From: Immundisolibacteraceae bacterium | Lineage (GTDB): Bacteria; Pseudomonadota; Gammaproteobacteria; Immundisolibacterales; Immundisolibacteraceae | Direction of reading: 5' to 3' | Assembly (NCBI GenBank): GCA_016763355.1 | Contig: JAESTY010000236.1 | Span: forward strand, 1 to 5,994 | DNA length: 5,994 bases | Shown here: one piece after another, positions 1-5,384 of the stretch | How positions within the stretch are numbered: the stretch's first letter is position 1 | Layout of the letters: each line of letters begins with the position of its first letter | Translations under genes and position numbers: made by a program | The notes under the pieces: model-generated | Told to the model about the DNA's origin: nothing | What the model saw: the letters and a program-made list of their open reading frames with translations, nothing else | Database searches by the model: none

Positions 1-596
1 CTCGGCAGGCCGCATTTGAACATGGTCGAACTGTCGGTCAGGAATGTGCCGAGATTGGCTTTGACCTGGTCTATGCACCGGTGCTGGATCTGGACTGGGG
101 GATCAGTGAGGTGATCGGCGACCGGGCTTTTGATGCCGACCCGCAGGTGGTCGGGGTGTTGGGCGCTCAGATGATGGCCGGATTACATGCCGGTGGGGTG
201 TCGGCAGTCGCCAAACATTTCCCTGGTCACGGCGGTGTGGTGGCAGATAGTCACCATGAACATGCGGTCGATCAGCGCAGTCTGATCGAATTGGCGGCCG
301 ATATGGCGCCCTACCGAACTTTGATTGAAGCAGGCCTGGATGGGGTGATGATGGCCCATGTCAGCTATCCAGAAATTGATGCCGACGAAGCTGGTTACTC
401 GGCCTTCTGGATAGAGCAGTTAAGAGCGCTTGGATTTAACGGTGTGATTCACAGTGATGACTTGAGTATGGCTGGGGCTAGTGCGGTGGGTGATCTACAC
501 CAACGGGTGATTCGGGCTCGTCAGGCAGGCTGCGAACGATTGCTAGTCTGTAATCGATCACCGGAGGAATTATCGAGACTATTAGATCAGCTTTAA
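1..596 (+). CDS. nagZ: Beta-N-acetylhexosaminidase NagZ, 3' part (5' end outside window)
   Basis: Cytoplasmic glycoside hydrolase family 3 enzyme that removes N-acetylglucosamine from anhydro-muropeptides during peptidoglycan recycling. The reading frame is open from base 3, so the gene starts upstream of the window; about 198 residues are visible. Family landmarks appear in order: a YAPVLDLDWG segment (the E. coli protein has FAPVLD), the KHFPGHGG motif (lysine codon at 213), the DSHHE loop whose first His (252-254) corresponds to the NagZ general acid/base, the AHVSYPEID strand, and HSDDLSM, where the second Asp (459-461) is the expected nucleophile. AGCERLLVCN matches the conserved end of the barrel. 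Both catalytic residues are intact. The protein stops at LLDQL, which by recalled alignment is roughly 45-50 residues before the end of E. coli NagZ. A terminator follows 14 bases after the stop, so this is the natural end of the gene here. Confidence 0.93.
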   Translation, partial: RQAAFEHGRTVGQECAEIGFDLVYAPVLDLDWGISEVIGDRAFDADPQVVGVLGAQMMAGLHAGGVSAVAKHFPGHGGVVADSHHEHAVDQRSLIELAADMAPYRTLIEAGLDGVMMAHVSYPEIDADEAGYSAFWIEQLRALGFNGVIHSDDLSMAGASAVGDLHQRVIRARQAGCERLLVCNRSPEELSRLLDQL

Positions 597-610
597 GTGG
601 CGTGATTCGT

Positions 611-650
611 AAACAACAAAAGCCGGCAACTGCTGGTTTTTTTGTTGTTT
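611..650. terminator. Bidirectional intrinsic terminator between nagZ and the PEP-CTERM peptide gene
   Basis: A perfect 11-bp outer inverted repeat (AAACAACAAAA at 611-621 and TTTTGTTGTTT at 640-650) encloses an inner stem, AGCCGGCA with TGCTGGTT, paired with two G-U wobbles in the + strand RNA. The A- and T-rich outer arms supply a U-rich 3' tract in either direction. It sits between the stops of two convergent genes (596 on +, 659 on -) and can serve both. Confidence 0.85.
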
Positions 651-658
651 GAATCTTT

Positions 659-817
659 TCAGCGACGACGCTGGAGGATAAATAGTGCGATACCCAGGCC
701 AAGAATGGCAAAGCTTGAAGGTTCTGTGACCGAGACCGGCGTGGCAACCATGGCAGCGGCGTTACCGGAGTGAATAACAAGTATTGAGCAGATGAGGGAA
801 GGAGGAATAAATTTCAC
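659..817 (-). CDS. Minimal PEP-CTERM sorting-domain peptide (52 aa)
   Basis: Small secreted peptide made of little more than two targeting signals. Residues 1-22 look like a signal peptide: Lys2, a hydrophobic core (LICSILVI) and an AAA cleavage motif. Eight to ten residues later comes a PEP-CTERM anchor: VTEPSS (a TEP variant of the usual PEP), the hydrophobic stretch FAILGLGIALFIL and the terminal QRRR. Known PEP-CTERM proteins are exported, then processed by an exosortase and tied to exopolysaccharide or floc formation; they normally carry a mature domain of 100 or more residues, absent here. The start is GTG at 817, five bases after an AGAGAG Shine-Dalgarno-like run and immediately after an in-frame TAA, so the frame cannot extend further upstream. 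An internal ATG at 751 would lose the signal peptide. A sigma-54 promoter lies about 65-80 bases upstream. It could be a deletion remnant of a longer gene, but frame, start and promoter are all intact. Confidence 0.72.
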   Translation of the reverse strand: MKFIPPSLICSILVIHSGNAAAMVATPVSVTEPSSFAILGLGIALFILQRRR

Positions 818-849
818 TTAAGCTCTCTATGGCTAAATGATTGATCGGG

Positions 850-898
850 TTGCTAACAGTTTGGTATCTATTTGTACTGGTTACCAAACTGTTAGCAA
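850..898. repeat. Perfect 17-bp inverted repeat overlapping the sigma-54 promoter
   Basis: TTGCTAACAGTTTGGTA (850-866) and its exact reverse complement (882-898) are separated by 15 bases. One arm contains the -12 element (GCAA on +, 895-898) and the predicted transcription start. The other lies in the leader. At DNA level this could be an operator; as RNA only a transcript coming from upstream would carry both arms. No T-run follows on either strand, so it is not a typical intrinsic terminator. Confidence 0.8.
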
Positions 899-909
899 TA
901 CCGATGCCA
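895..909 (-). promoter_or_regulatory. Sigma-54 (RpoN) -24/-12 promoter for the PEP-CTERM peptide gene
   Basis: Read on the minus strand the site is TGGCATCGGTATTGC followed by T. It has GG and GC exactly 10 bases apart and matches the sigma-54 consensus TGGCACG-N4-TTGCW at all but two specified positions. It points at the small PEP-CTERM gene, with transcription predicted to start near 883 and a 5' leader of about 65 bases. RpoN control together with PrsK/PrsR has been proposed for PEP-CTERM genes in other proteobacteria, which fits. No enhancer-binding protein is encoded in the window. Confidence 0.7.
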
Positions 910-1032
910 TAATTTATTATTTATATATAACAGATAGTTAAAATGGAAACCGGGTTAACGGGGGGTTGGCTTTGGTGGTTGGTCGATGATTAATGCTGGA
1001 GTTGATGCAGAGTTGCCGATATTTCAGCAGCT

Positions 1033-1066
1033 GACGATGAATCAACAGCCGACGATGAATCAACAG
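1033..1066. repeat. Tandem 18-bp direct repeat (two copies)
   Basis: GACGATGAATCAACAG occurs at 1033-1048 and again at 1051-1066, an exact 16-base match with period 18. A small dyad, TCAGC-A-GCTGA (1024-1034), abuts the first copy. The repeats lie roughly 150-183 bases upstream of the predicted sigma-54 transcription start. That is a usual distance for enhancer (UAS) sites of bacterial enhancer-binding proteins, but the role is inferred. Confidence 0.6.
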
Positions 1067-1111
1067 TTCAGCCAGATTTTTATGGACGGGTTTGTGACTC
1101 TAATTTTGAAA

Positions 1112-1165
1112 TCAATCAATAGCGATGGCCTAACTCTTTCCATCGCTATTGATTGAGGCTTTTTT
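1112..1165. terminator. Hairpin terminator at the end of the catabolic block
   Basis: A perfect 17-bp stem (TCAATCAATAGCGATGG at 1112-1128 with its complement at 1140-1156) has an 11-base loop. It lies 15 bases beyond the stop of the alpha/beta hydrolase gene (1171, minus strand) and probably ends that operon, although the minus-strand tract after the stem (TTTCAAAATT) is a weak U-run. On the + strand a six-T run (1160-1165) follows the stem, so it would terminate + strand transcripts more strongly. Confidence 0.75.
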
Positions 1166-1170
1166 GACTA

Positions 1171-1980
1171 TCAGGCGACCTGGGTCAGGTTGTCAGCGGT
1201 TAAAAATTGCAGAGTGAGTTCCAGACAAGTGCCCAGCTGTTCCAGCTGTACCGTATGTGATGCCTGGTCAACTAGCTGCAGGTCGGCATGAGCGATTTTG
1301 CTCCGAAATACCTCGGCATATTCCACCGGAATCAGGCCATCCTGTTTACCCCAGATGATCGTGGTCGGTGCTTTAATTCGATATAGGCGGTCTTTAAGCC
1401 CCTTATCCGGTAGTGGCCAGAGAAACTTGGCAGCCGCATTCAAAGTTGAAATTTGGGTGATCACCATGGCGACCTTTTCGTCCATATCATCGGGCATGGC
1501 GAACATGGCTTTGGCAATCTCTGAGTCGGTATCGAGAATAATGCGCTGAGCCAGTTCTTCCGGCAGCATGGCAAAGATATCACCCATCGGGTTTTCAAGA
1601 TCAAATAATCCAGCCGGGGCGATGGGTAGCAGTCGTTTGACCCGGCTGGGATCAGTGGCGGCCAGTTCACAGCCGATCATGCCGCCCATTGAATGGCCGA
1701 CAATATTGGCCGCATCGATCTCCAGCGCGTCGAACAGGTCGTAATAGGTTAAGACCAGTCCCCAGATATCCCGAATGGTCTCGAGTCCGGTGGAGTTACC
1801 GACCCCAGGCATGAAGGGGGCGTAAACCTTGAACTGATTCGAGAGTTGATCCAGGTAGGGGTCCCAGAACAGGCCGCCGGCACCATGTAAATAGATAACC
1901 GGTTCGCCTTCGCCGGCCACCAGCAACGCCATGGACACATGGTCATTAACCTGAATCTGAATTTCACTGGGTTGTGCCAT
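1171..1980 (-). CDS. Alpha/beta hydrolase with Ser-Asp-His triad
   Basis: Alpha/beta-fold hydrolase of 269 residues, probably cytoplasmic (no signal peptide). Numbered from the chosen start, the HGAGG oxyanion motif is at about 32-36, the nucleophile elbow GHSMGG has Ser97, the acid is probably Asp214 in WGKQDGLIP and the catalytic His is His242 in QASHTVQ. This set is typical of esterases, lactonases and C-C bond hydrolases of the MhpC/BphD type, and the subfamily cannot be fixed by eye. Two ATGs compete for the start. The one at 1986 is a single base from the AGGAGG Shine-Dalgarno (1988-1993), whereas the one at 1980 has a seven-base spacing, so 1980 is preferred. The Shine-Dalgarno lies within the last codons of the upstream LLM gene, whose stop is two bases before this start, implying translational coupling. 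Neighbours suggest hydrolysis of a product made by the monooxygenase. Confidence 0.9.
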   Translation of the reverse strand: MAQPSEIQIQVNDHVSMALLVAGEGEPVIYLHGAGGLFWDPYLDQLSNQFKVYAPFMPGVGNSTGLETIRDIWGLVLTYYDLFDALEIDAANIVGHSMGGMIGCELAATDPSRVKRLLPIAPAGLFDLENPMGDIFAMLPEELAQRIILDTDSEIAKAMFAMPDDMDEKVAMVITQISTLNAAAKFLWPLPDKGLKDRLYRIKAPTTIIWGKQDGLIPVEYAEVFRSKIAHADLQLVDQASHTVQLEQLGTCLELTLQFLTADNLTQVA

Positions 1981-1982
1981 GA

Positions 1983-3248
1983 TCATGCCTCCTGTTTGTT
2001 GGCTTGGTCGTCGGGGGTGGAATAGCTATCGGCGAAACCGCTGGGCCAGTAGTCGCTGGAGTCCCATTCGGGCCAGGTATCCTGAAGTTTGGGCATCACT
2101 TCTTCGGCGAACATCTGCAGGTTTTTCATTAGTAGTTCGCGGGGCATGGAGCCAACCTGGTTAATCAAAATGATGTTGCCAACATGCAGCTCTTCGGCGG
2201 CTTCTTTGAGTTTTTCGGCCACCGTATCGGGCGAGCCGGCAATGATGTAGCCGCGTTCGATAAAGTCTTTCCAGCCGAGTCCTTCGCCAGCCAGCTGGGA
2301 GCCAAATTTGGCACTACCGTCAAGCTGCGAACGTAGACCGGCTTTAAGGCTGGCGACGGTGCGATAACCGGGTGCTTCAACCAAACGTGGATCGATATGC
2401 ATGCATTTGGCAAAAAAGTACATGGCGTGTTCGGCGTACTCTTTCTCGGCGGATTCGTCGGTTTCAGATACGCAGACCAGTTGGCAATAACCGGCCCGGT
2501 AGGGATTGTCATCAAGGCCGAGTTCTTCGGCCCGCTGCCAGAAAGGTCCCATCACTTTCTTGGCGTATTTATGGCCAAAGTAGCTCAAATAAGAGAACGA
2601 GTAGTTGTTTTTCAGCGAGAAATCATAGGTTTCGATGCTGCCCCCACCGGGGATCCAGACTGGAGGGTGGGGGTCCTGGGCGACCCGTGGCCAGGTATTT
2701 ACATATCGCAGCTGGTTGTATTTACCGTTCCAAGTAAACACCTCGTCAGTGGTCCACGCCTTCATGATCAGGTCGTGGGCTTCGTAATAGCGTTCGCGCA
2801 ACTCGGAAGGATTAATACCGTAAACGTAATTGGTATCCATGGAGGTGCCGACTGGAAAACCGGCGATAAACTTGCCGCCGGTGAGTACGTCGAGCATGGC
2901 AAATTCTTCGGCAACTCGAATTGGCGGGTTATAGAGCGCCAGACTATTGCCGAGCACAATCAATGAAGTCGTATCAGAATGGCGAATTTTGCGCGACAGA
3001 ATAGAACCTAGCAGGTTGGGGGAGGGCATTAACCCATAGGCGTTGCTATGGTGCTCATTCACGCCGACCGCGTCGTAGCCTAAATCGATACTGTATTCCA
3101 GCGCATCGATATAGTCGTGGTAGGTGTCGTGACCGATCCGCGGGTCATACAGAGTTTTGGGCGGTGTTACCCAAACGCTGTCATGTTTCTGTTCAAAATC
3201 TGCTGGTAGATCCCGGTAGGACATCAGGTTGAATGAGACGAATTTCAT
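1983..3248 (-). CDS. LLM class flavin-dependent oxidoreductase (luciferase-like monooxygenase)
   Basis: Protein of 421 residues of the bacterial luciferase-like (LLM, TIM-barrel) superfamily. These enzymes use reduced FMN (some use F420) supplied by a separate reductase, with O2, to hydroxylate or Baeyer-Villiger-oxidise substrates. Visible landmarks are GVNEHH at 62-67, the core RVAEEFAMLD (111-120) followed by TGGKFIAGFPVGT with its glycine-rich loop, PPVWIPGGGS at 195-204 and the late GSPDTVAEKL (flavin and barrel-end region) near residue 340. It is longer than many LLM enzymes (330-370 residues), with an acidic C-terminal extension rich in Trp, Ser and Asp. The start at 3248 is supported by GGAGGAG about seven bases upstream. 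It is followed directly by the Ser-type hydrolase and preceded by the epoxide-hydrolase-like gene. No flavin reductase lies in the window. The substrate is unknown. Confidence 0.92.
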   Translation of the reverse strand: MKFVSFNLMSYRDLPADFEQKHDSVWVTPPKTLYDPRIGHDTYHDYIDALEYSIDLGYDAVGVNEHHSNAYGLMPSPNLLGSILSRKIRHSDTTSLIVLGNSLALYNPPIRVAEEFAMLDVLTGGKFIAGFPVGTSMDTNYVYGINPSELRERYYEAHDLIMKAWTTDEVFTWNGKYNQLRYVNTWPRVAQDPHPPVWIPGGGSIETYDFSLKNNYSFSYLSYFGHKYAKKVMGPFWQRAEELGLDDNPYRAGYCQLVCVSETDESAEKEYAEHAMYFFAKCMHIDPRLVEAPGYRTVASLKAGLRSQLDGSAKFGSQLAGEGLGWKDFIERGYIIAGSPDTVAEKLKEAAEELHVGNIILINQVGSMPRELLMKNLQMFAEEVMPKLQDTWPEWDSSDYWPSGFADSYSTPDDQANKQEA

Positions 3249-3394
3249 ACTGGTTCTCCTCCATAGTGCTAAAAAAAAGGTCGTGCGGTTTAGTTGTTGT
3301 TACTCGCATGACCAGATGGTTCTCCTGTTACCACTGTTGTTCAATCTCAGGATCTTGTCAACCACCGTTTACAGTTGTTGGCGGTTATTTGTGG
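3249..3394. repeat. Intergenic spacer with three GTT...GTTGTT elements
   Basis: This 146-base gap lies upstream of the LLM gene. Three similar elements on the + strand begin at 3288, 3327 and 3367, each a GTT followed after two to six bases by GTTGTT, spaced about 40 bases apart. The string TGGTTCTCCT also recurs at 3251-3260 and 3317-3326. An eight-base A tract (T on the minus strand) lies near 3272-3279 with no hairpin. No terminator is seen, so readthrough from the epoxide-hydrolase-like gene is possible. Confidence 0.4.
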
Positions 3395-4237
3395 TTAGCC
3401 AAAAAAAGCCTTCAACTGGTTGGCAAGCTGCTCTGGTTGTTCTTCCGGAATCCAGTGGCCGCATTCGGCGATAGACCCGCCGATTACCGATTCGGCTACC
3501 TGTTCCATACAGAGTTTCACCGCATCACCCATGCAGGTAGCGCCACCTAAAGCCAGTACCGGAATAGTCAGTTTTTGTTGGGCTGCTGTAGCAAAAGCGA
3601 CCGCATCTTCGGGTCTGGCTCGATAGTATTCAAAGCCTGCCCTTAGTGCGCCAGGCTGGCTGATACAGCGTTCGTATTCATCCAGGTCGCCAGGGGTAAT
3701 TGCCGCTGGGTTATAGGCGAAATTGTTAAAGAACCAGCTGATATAAGTGCGCTCTCGACCCTGAATTAAAGCCTCAGGTAAATCCCGAACCCCATGAAAA
3801 GACATATGCCAGAAACTACCCAGAAGTTCACCTGCTCCGGGCAGTGGAACCCCAGGCATGACCATCTCTAAAATGGCTAGCTGGGATACCCAGTCCCGGT
3901 ATTGACCGGCAATTGCATAGGCGACTCCGCCGCCCCAGTCGTGGCCCACCAGGCGAATGGTGTCATGACCAAGCTGGTCGTGAACCAGGCCATAGATATC
4001 TGCAGCAATGGTCGCTTTATCGTATCCGGTATGCGGTTTGCTGGAATCACCCAGGCCTCGCAGATCGGGGACGATGAGCTGATAGTTATCCGCCAGATAG
4101 GGCATTAGCCGCAGCCACTCATGACTGCTCTGTGGCCAGCCATGCAGGAGTACCAGCGGTTCGCCGTTGCCGGCCAGCAGGTAGTGCAGGCTAACATCGC
4201 CCAGGTCTGCCTTATGATGCTCAATCACTAAACTCAT
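3395..4237 (-). CDS. Epoxide-hydrolase-like alpha/beta hydrolase (Asp nucleophile)
   Basis: Cytoplasmic alpha/beta hydrolase of 280 residues in the epoxide hydrolase / haloalkane or haloacetate dehalogenase group. Landmarks from the chosen start are HGWPQSSHEW at 32-41 (HGxP oxyanion motif), the nucleophile elbow GHDWGG with Asp100, a cap segment whose AGFEYYRA (200-207) resembles the cap tyrosine of epoxide hydrolases, a possible acid Asp238 in ATCMGD, and His261 in ECGHWIPEEQPE, a very typical ending for this group. An Asp nucleophile goes through an alkyl-enzyme ester, so the likely reaction is epoxide to diol, with dehalogenation the main alternative. The frame is open 20 codons further upstream, but ATG at 4237 has GGGAGA seven bases before it and starts just ahead of the fold, so the longer version is rejected. 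It lies between the aldolase (separated by a terminator) and the LLM gene. Confidence 0.9.
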   Translation of the reverse strand: MSLVIEHHKADLGDVSLHYLLAGNGEPLVLLHGWPQSSHEWLRLMPYLADNYQLIVPDLRGLGDSSKPHTGYDKATIAADIYGLVHDQLGHDTIRLVGHDWGGGVAYAIAGQYRDWVSQLAILEMVMPGVPLPGAGELLGSFWHMSFHGVRDLPEALIQGRERTYISWFFNNFAYNPAAITPGDLDEYERCISQPGALRAGFEYYRARPEDAVAFATAAQQKLTIPVLALGGATCMGDAVKLCMEQVAESVIGGSIAECGHWIPEEQPEQLANQLKAFFG

Positions 4238-4295
4238 GGTTGATCTCCCGTTAGGTTGTTGGGGCATCGAAATCGCTAATAAAATAAACGCCCAC

Positions 4296-4330
4296 AAAAA
4301 AGGCGGCGTGGGTATTAACCCAGCGCCGCC
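4296..4330 (-). terminator. Strong intrinsic terminator after the hydratase-aldolase gene
   Basis: On the minus strand GGCGGCG, a one-base bulge and TGGGT pair with ACCCA and CGCCGCC across a four-base loop (4302-4330), followed directly by six T (4296-4301). It lies about 55 bases after the aldolase stop and 59 bases before the next start, so most transcripts from the aldolase promoter should end here. Confidence 0.92.
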
Positions 4331-4334
4331 CTGT

Positions 4335-4365
4335 TAGCCGGTGACCATGATCGATGGTCTGGCTA
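4335..4365. repeat. Second hairpin just after the aldolase stop
   Basis: GACCAT (4343-4348) and ATGGTC (4354-4359) pair across five bases, and TAGCC (4335-4339) pairs with GGCTA (4361-4365) outside a small internal loop. It lies between the aldolase stop and the terminator. It has no T-run of its own and may protect the 3' end of the message. Confidence 0.55.
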
Positions 4366-4385
4366 CTGACTCAATGGCTCGATGT

Positions 4386-5384
4386 TTAGAGCGTGCCAGC
4401 TTTAAGTTTTTCATTAAGCTCTGCCCAACCGGCGCCTGCCTTGCGAGCACCTTCCAGATAAGCCTCTGGGGCGTCGATATAGGGAGGACGACAGGGGCCA
4501 GCATTCATCCAGCCCGAGGCGTTGATGCGGGCTTTATCGAGCTGAATGTTGTAGCGCGAGAATTCAGGGAATCCGCCTGGGGGCATCAGATTGCCGATCA
4601 CCGGTACGATCTGCATCCAGACTTTCTCAGCTTCGCCCCAGTCACCGCTAGCGATGGCCGCTTTAACCGTGTCGCGGACATGCATGGTCAGTTCTGGACC
4701 ACCATTGGCACAGGGCGACCAGAAGGCAGTGTGGAACTCAGGATCGAGGCGAGCGGCGTCATAGTGATCGAATTCGATTGGCAGAAAACGGATTTTTTTG
4801 CGTGACACCATGGTGTGCAGATGGAGTTGGGCAATGTTGATGTATTTACAGGTGATGACCTGTGGAATATCAGCAACGCCGGCCCAGAACGGGGTCGGGA
4901 AATTAAACTTGAACGCTTCTGGGTTGGCGTAGATAGCGATGTTCATTTCTGGCACAGCTTCGGCCACATCACGGTAAAACTTGATTGCACTGGGCACGTC
5001 GATCTGCTGCCACATGGGAACACCGAGCATGGTGCCGTCGGCGCCAATATCGCGGGCAAACTTGAGCTGGGTGATGGTGTCACGGGTGTTGAGGGTGGTG
5101 ACGCCAACAAAAACCGGAATACGGCCAGCGGCGGTTTCCACCATCACTTCCATCATCTTGCTTTTTTCGGCCCAGGTCAGGGTAGCGCCTTCGCCGAAAG
5201 TACCCTGCGCCATGATGGCGTCGGCACCGGATTCAATTAGGCCATTAACAGAGCGGGCAACTTCGTCATAGTCGACAGAGTCTTCGCACTGCCATTCGGA
5301 GGCTTCAGGCTTCGAGGGGGTTGGGATGATGCACCAGGCACCATGAACATCATCAACTGTTAGTAAATCCTTCTGAACTGCCAT
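4386..5384 (-). CDS. Hydratase-aldolase of the NahE/PhdJ type (dihydrodipicolinate synthase superfamily)
   Basis: Class I pyruvate-type aldolase of 332 residues. It closely resembles, from memory, trans-o-hydroxybenzylidenepyruvate hydratase-aldolase of naphthalene degradation (NahE) and its phenanthrene-pathway relative PhdJ, which hydrate and retro-aldol cleave an arylidene-pyruvate to an aromatic aldehyde and pyruvate. Shared segments in order are GAWCIIPTPS (15-24), GTFGEGATLTW (61-71), TTLNTRD (96-102), GTMLGVPMW (117-125), IYANPEAFKF (151-160, with the YxNP-type Tyr152), the Schiff-base lysine Lys180 in ITCKYI, and the family ending EFSRYNI...GPCRPPY (274-302). Length is normal for the group. 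The start at 5384 has GGAGGA seven bases upstream. It has its own promoter and is followed by two hairpins, so it is probably transcribed separately from the three following genes. The precise substrate is inferred only from family and may differ. Confidence 0.93.
   Translation of the reverse strand: MAVQKDLLTVDDVHGAWCIIPTPSKPEASEWQCEDSVDYDEVARSVNGLIESGADAIMAQGTFGEGATLTWAEKSKMMEVMVETAAGRIPVFVGVTTLNTRDTITQLKFARDIGADGTMLGVPMWQQIDVPSAIKFYRDVAEAVPEMNIAIYANPEAFKFNFPTPFWAGVADIPQVITCKYINIAQLHLHTMVSRKKIRFLPIEFDHYDAARLDPEFHTAFWSPCANGGPELTMHVRDTVKAAIASGDWGEAEKVWMQIVPVIGNLMPPGGFPEFSRYNIQLDKARINASGWMNAGPCRPPYIDAPEAYLEGARKAGAGWAELNEKLKAGTL

Larger units (their letters stand above)
818..1170. other. Intergenic regulatory region, no convincing gene
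   Basis: Between the PEP-CTERM peptide start and the alpha/beta hydrolase stop lie the sigma-54 promoter, the 17-bp dyad, an AT-rich tract (910-943), the tandem repeat and a terminal hairpin. Two short + strand frames are open: 943-993 (16 codons, with TGG at three of four consecutive positions) and 986-1156 (56 codons). Neither has a Shine-Dalgarno of note, and the second runs into the hairpin at 1112-1156, so neither is called as a gene. Confidence 0.6.

Noticed and set aside
478..780. Minus-strand 100-codon frame covering the nagZ end and terminator.
   Set aside because: It crosses the terminator and nagZ; the real gene on this strand is the PEP-CTERM peptide in another frame.
943..993. 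Trp-rich 16-codon frame that could be read as a trp-type attenuator leader.
   Set aside because: No amino-acid biosynthesis gene lies downstream on that strand; the next genes are convergent, and there is no clear Shine-Dalgarno.
2397..2966. Long + strand open frame opposite the LLM gene.
   Set aside because: It is antisense to a clearly conserved enzyme, lacks a recognisable product and reflects codon bias of the real gene.
3195..3310. Short minus-strand frame from an ATG near 3309 preceded by AGGAG, overlapping the LLM start.
   Set aside because: The Shine-Dalgarno spacing is about 12 bases, the frame overlaps the LLM gene out of phase, and the product resembles nothing.
3356..3361. Perfect TTGACA on the minus strand upstream of the LLM gene, a possible -35 box.
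   Set aside because: No acceptable -10 hexamer lies 16-18 bases downstream.
4238..4297. Longer start for the epoxide-hydrolase-like gene at 4297.
   Set aside because: The extra 20 codons lead into the terminator sequence, have no Shine-Dalgarno and precede the fold; ATG 4237 has a well-placed GGGAGA.
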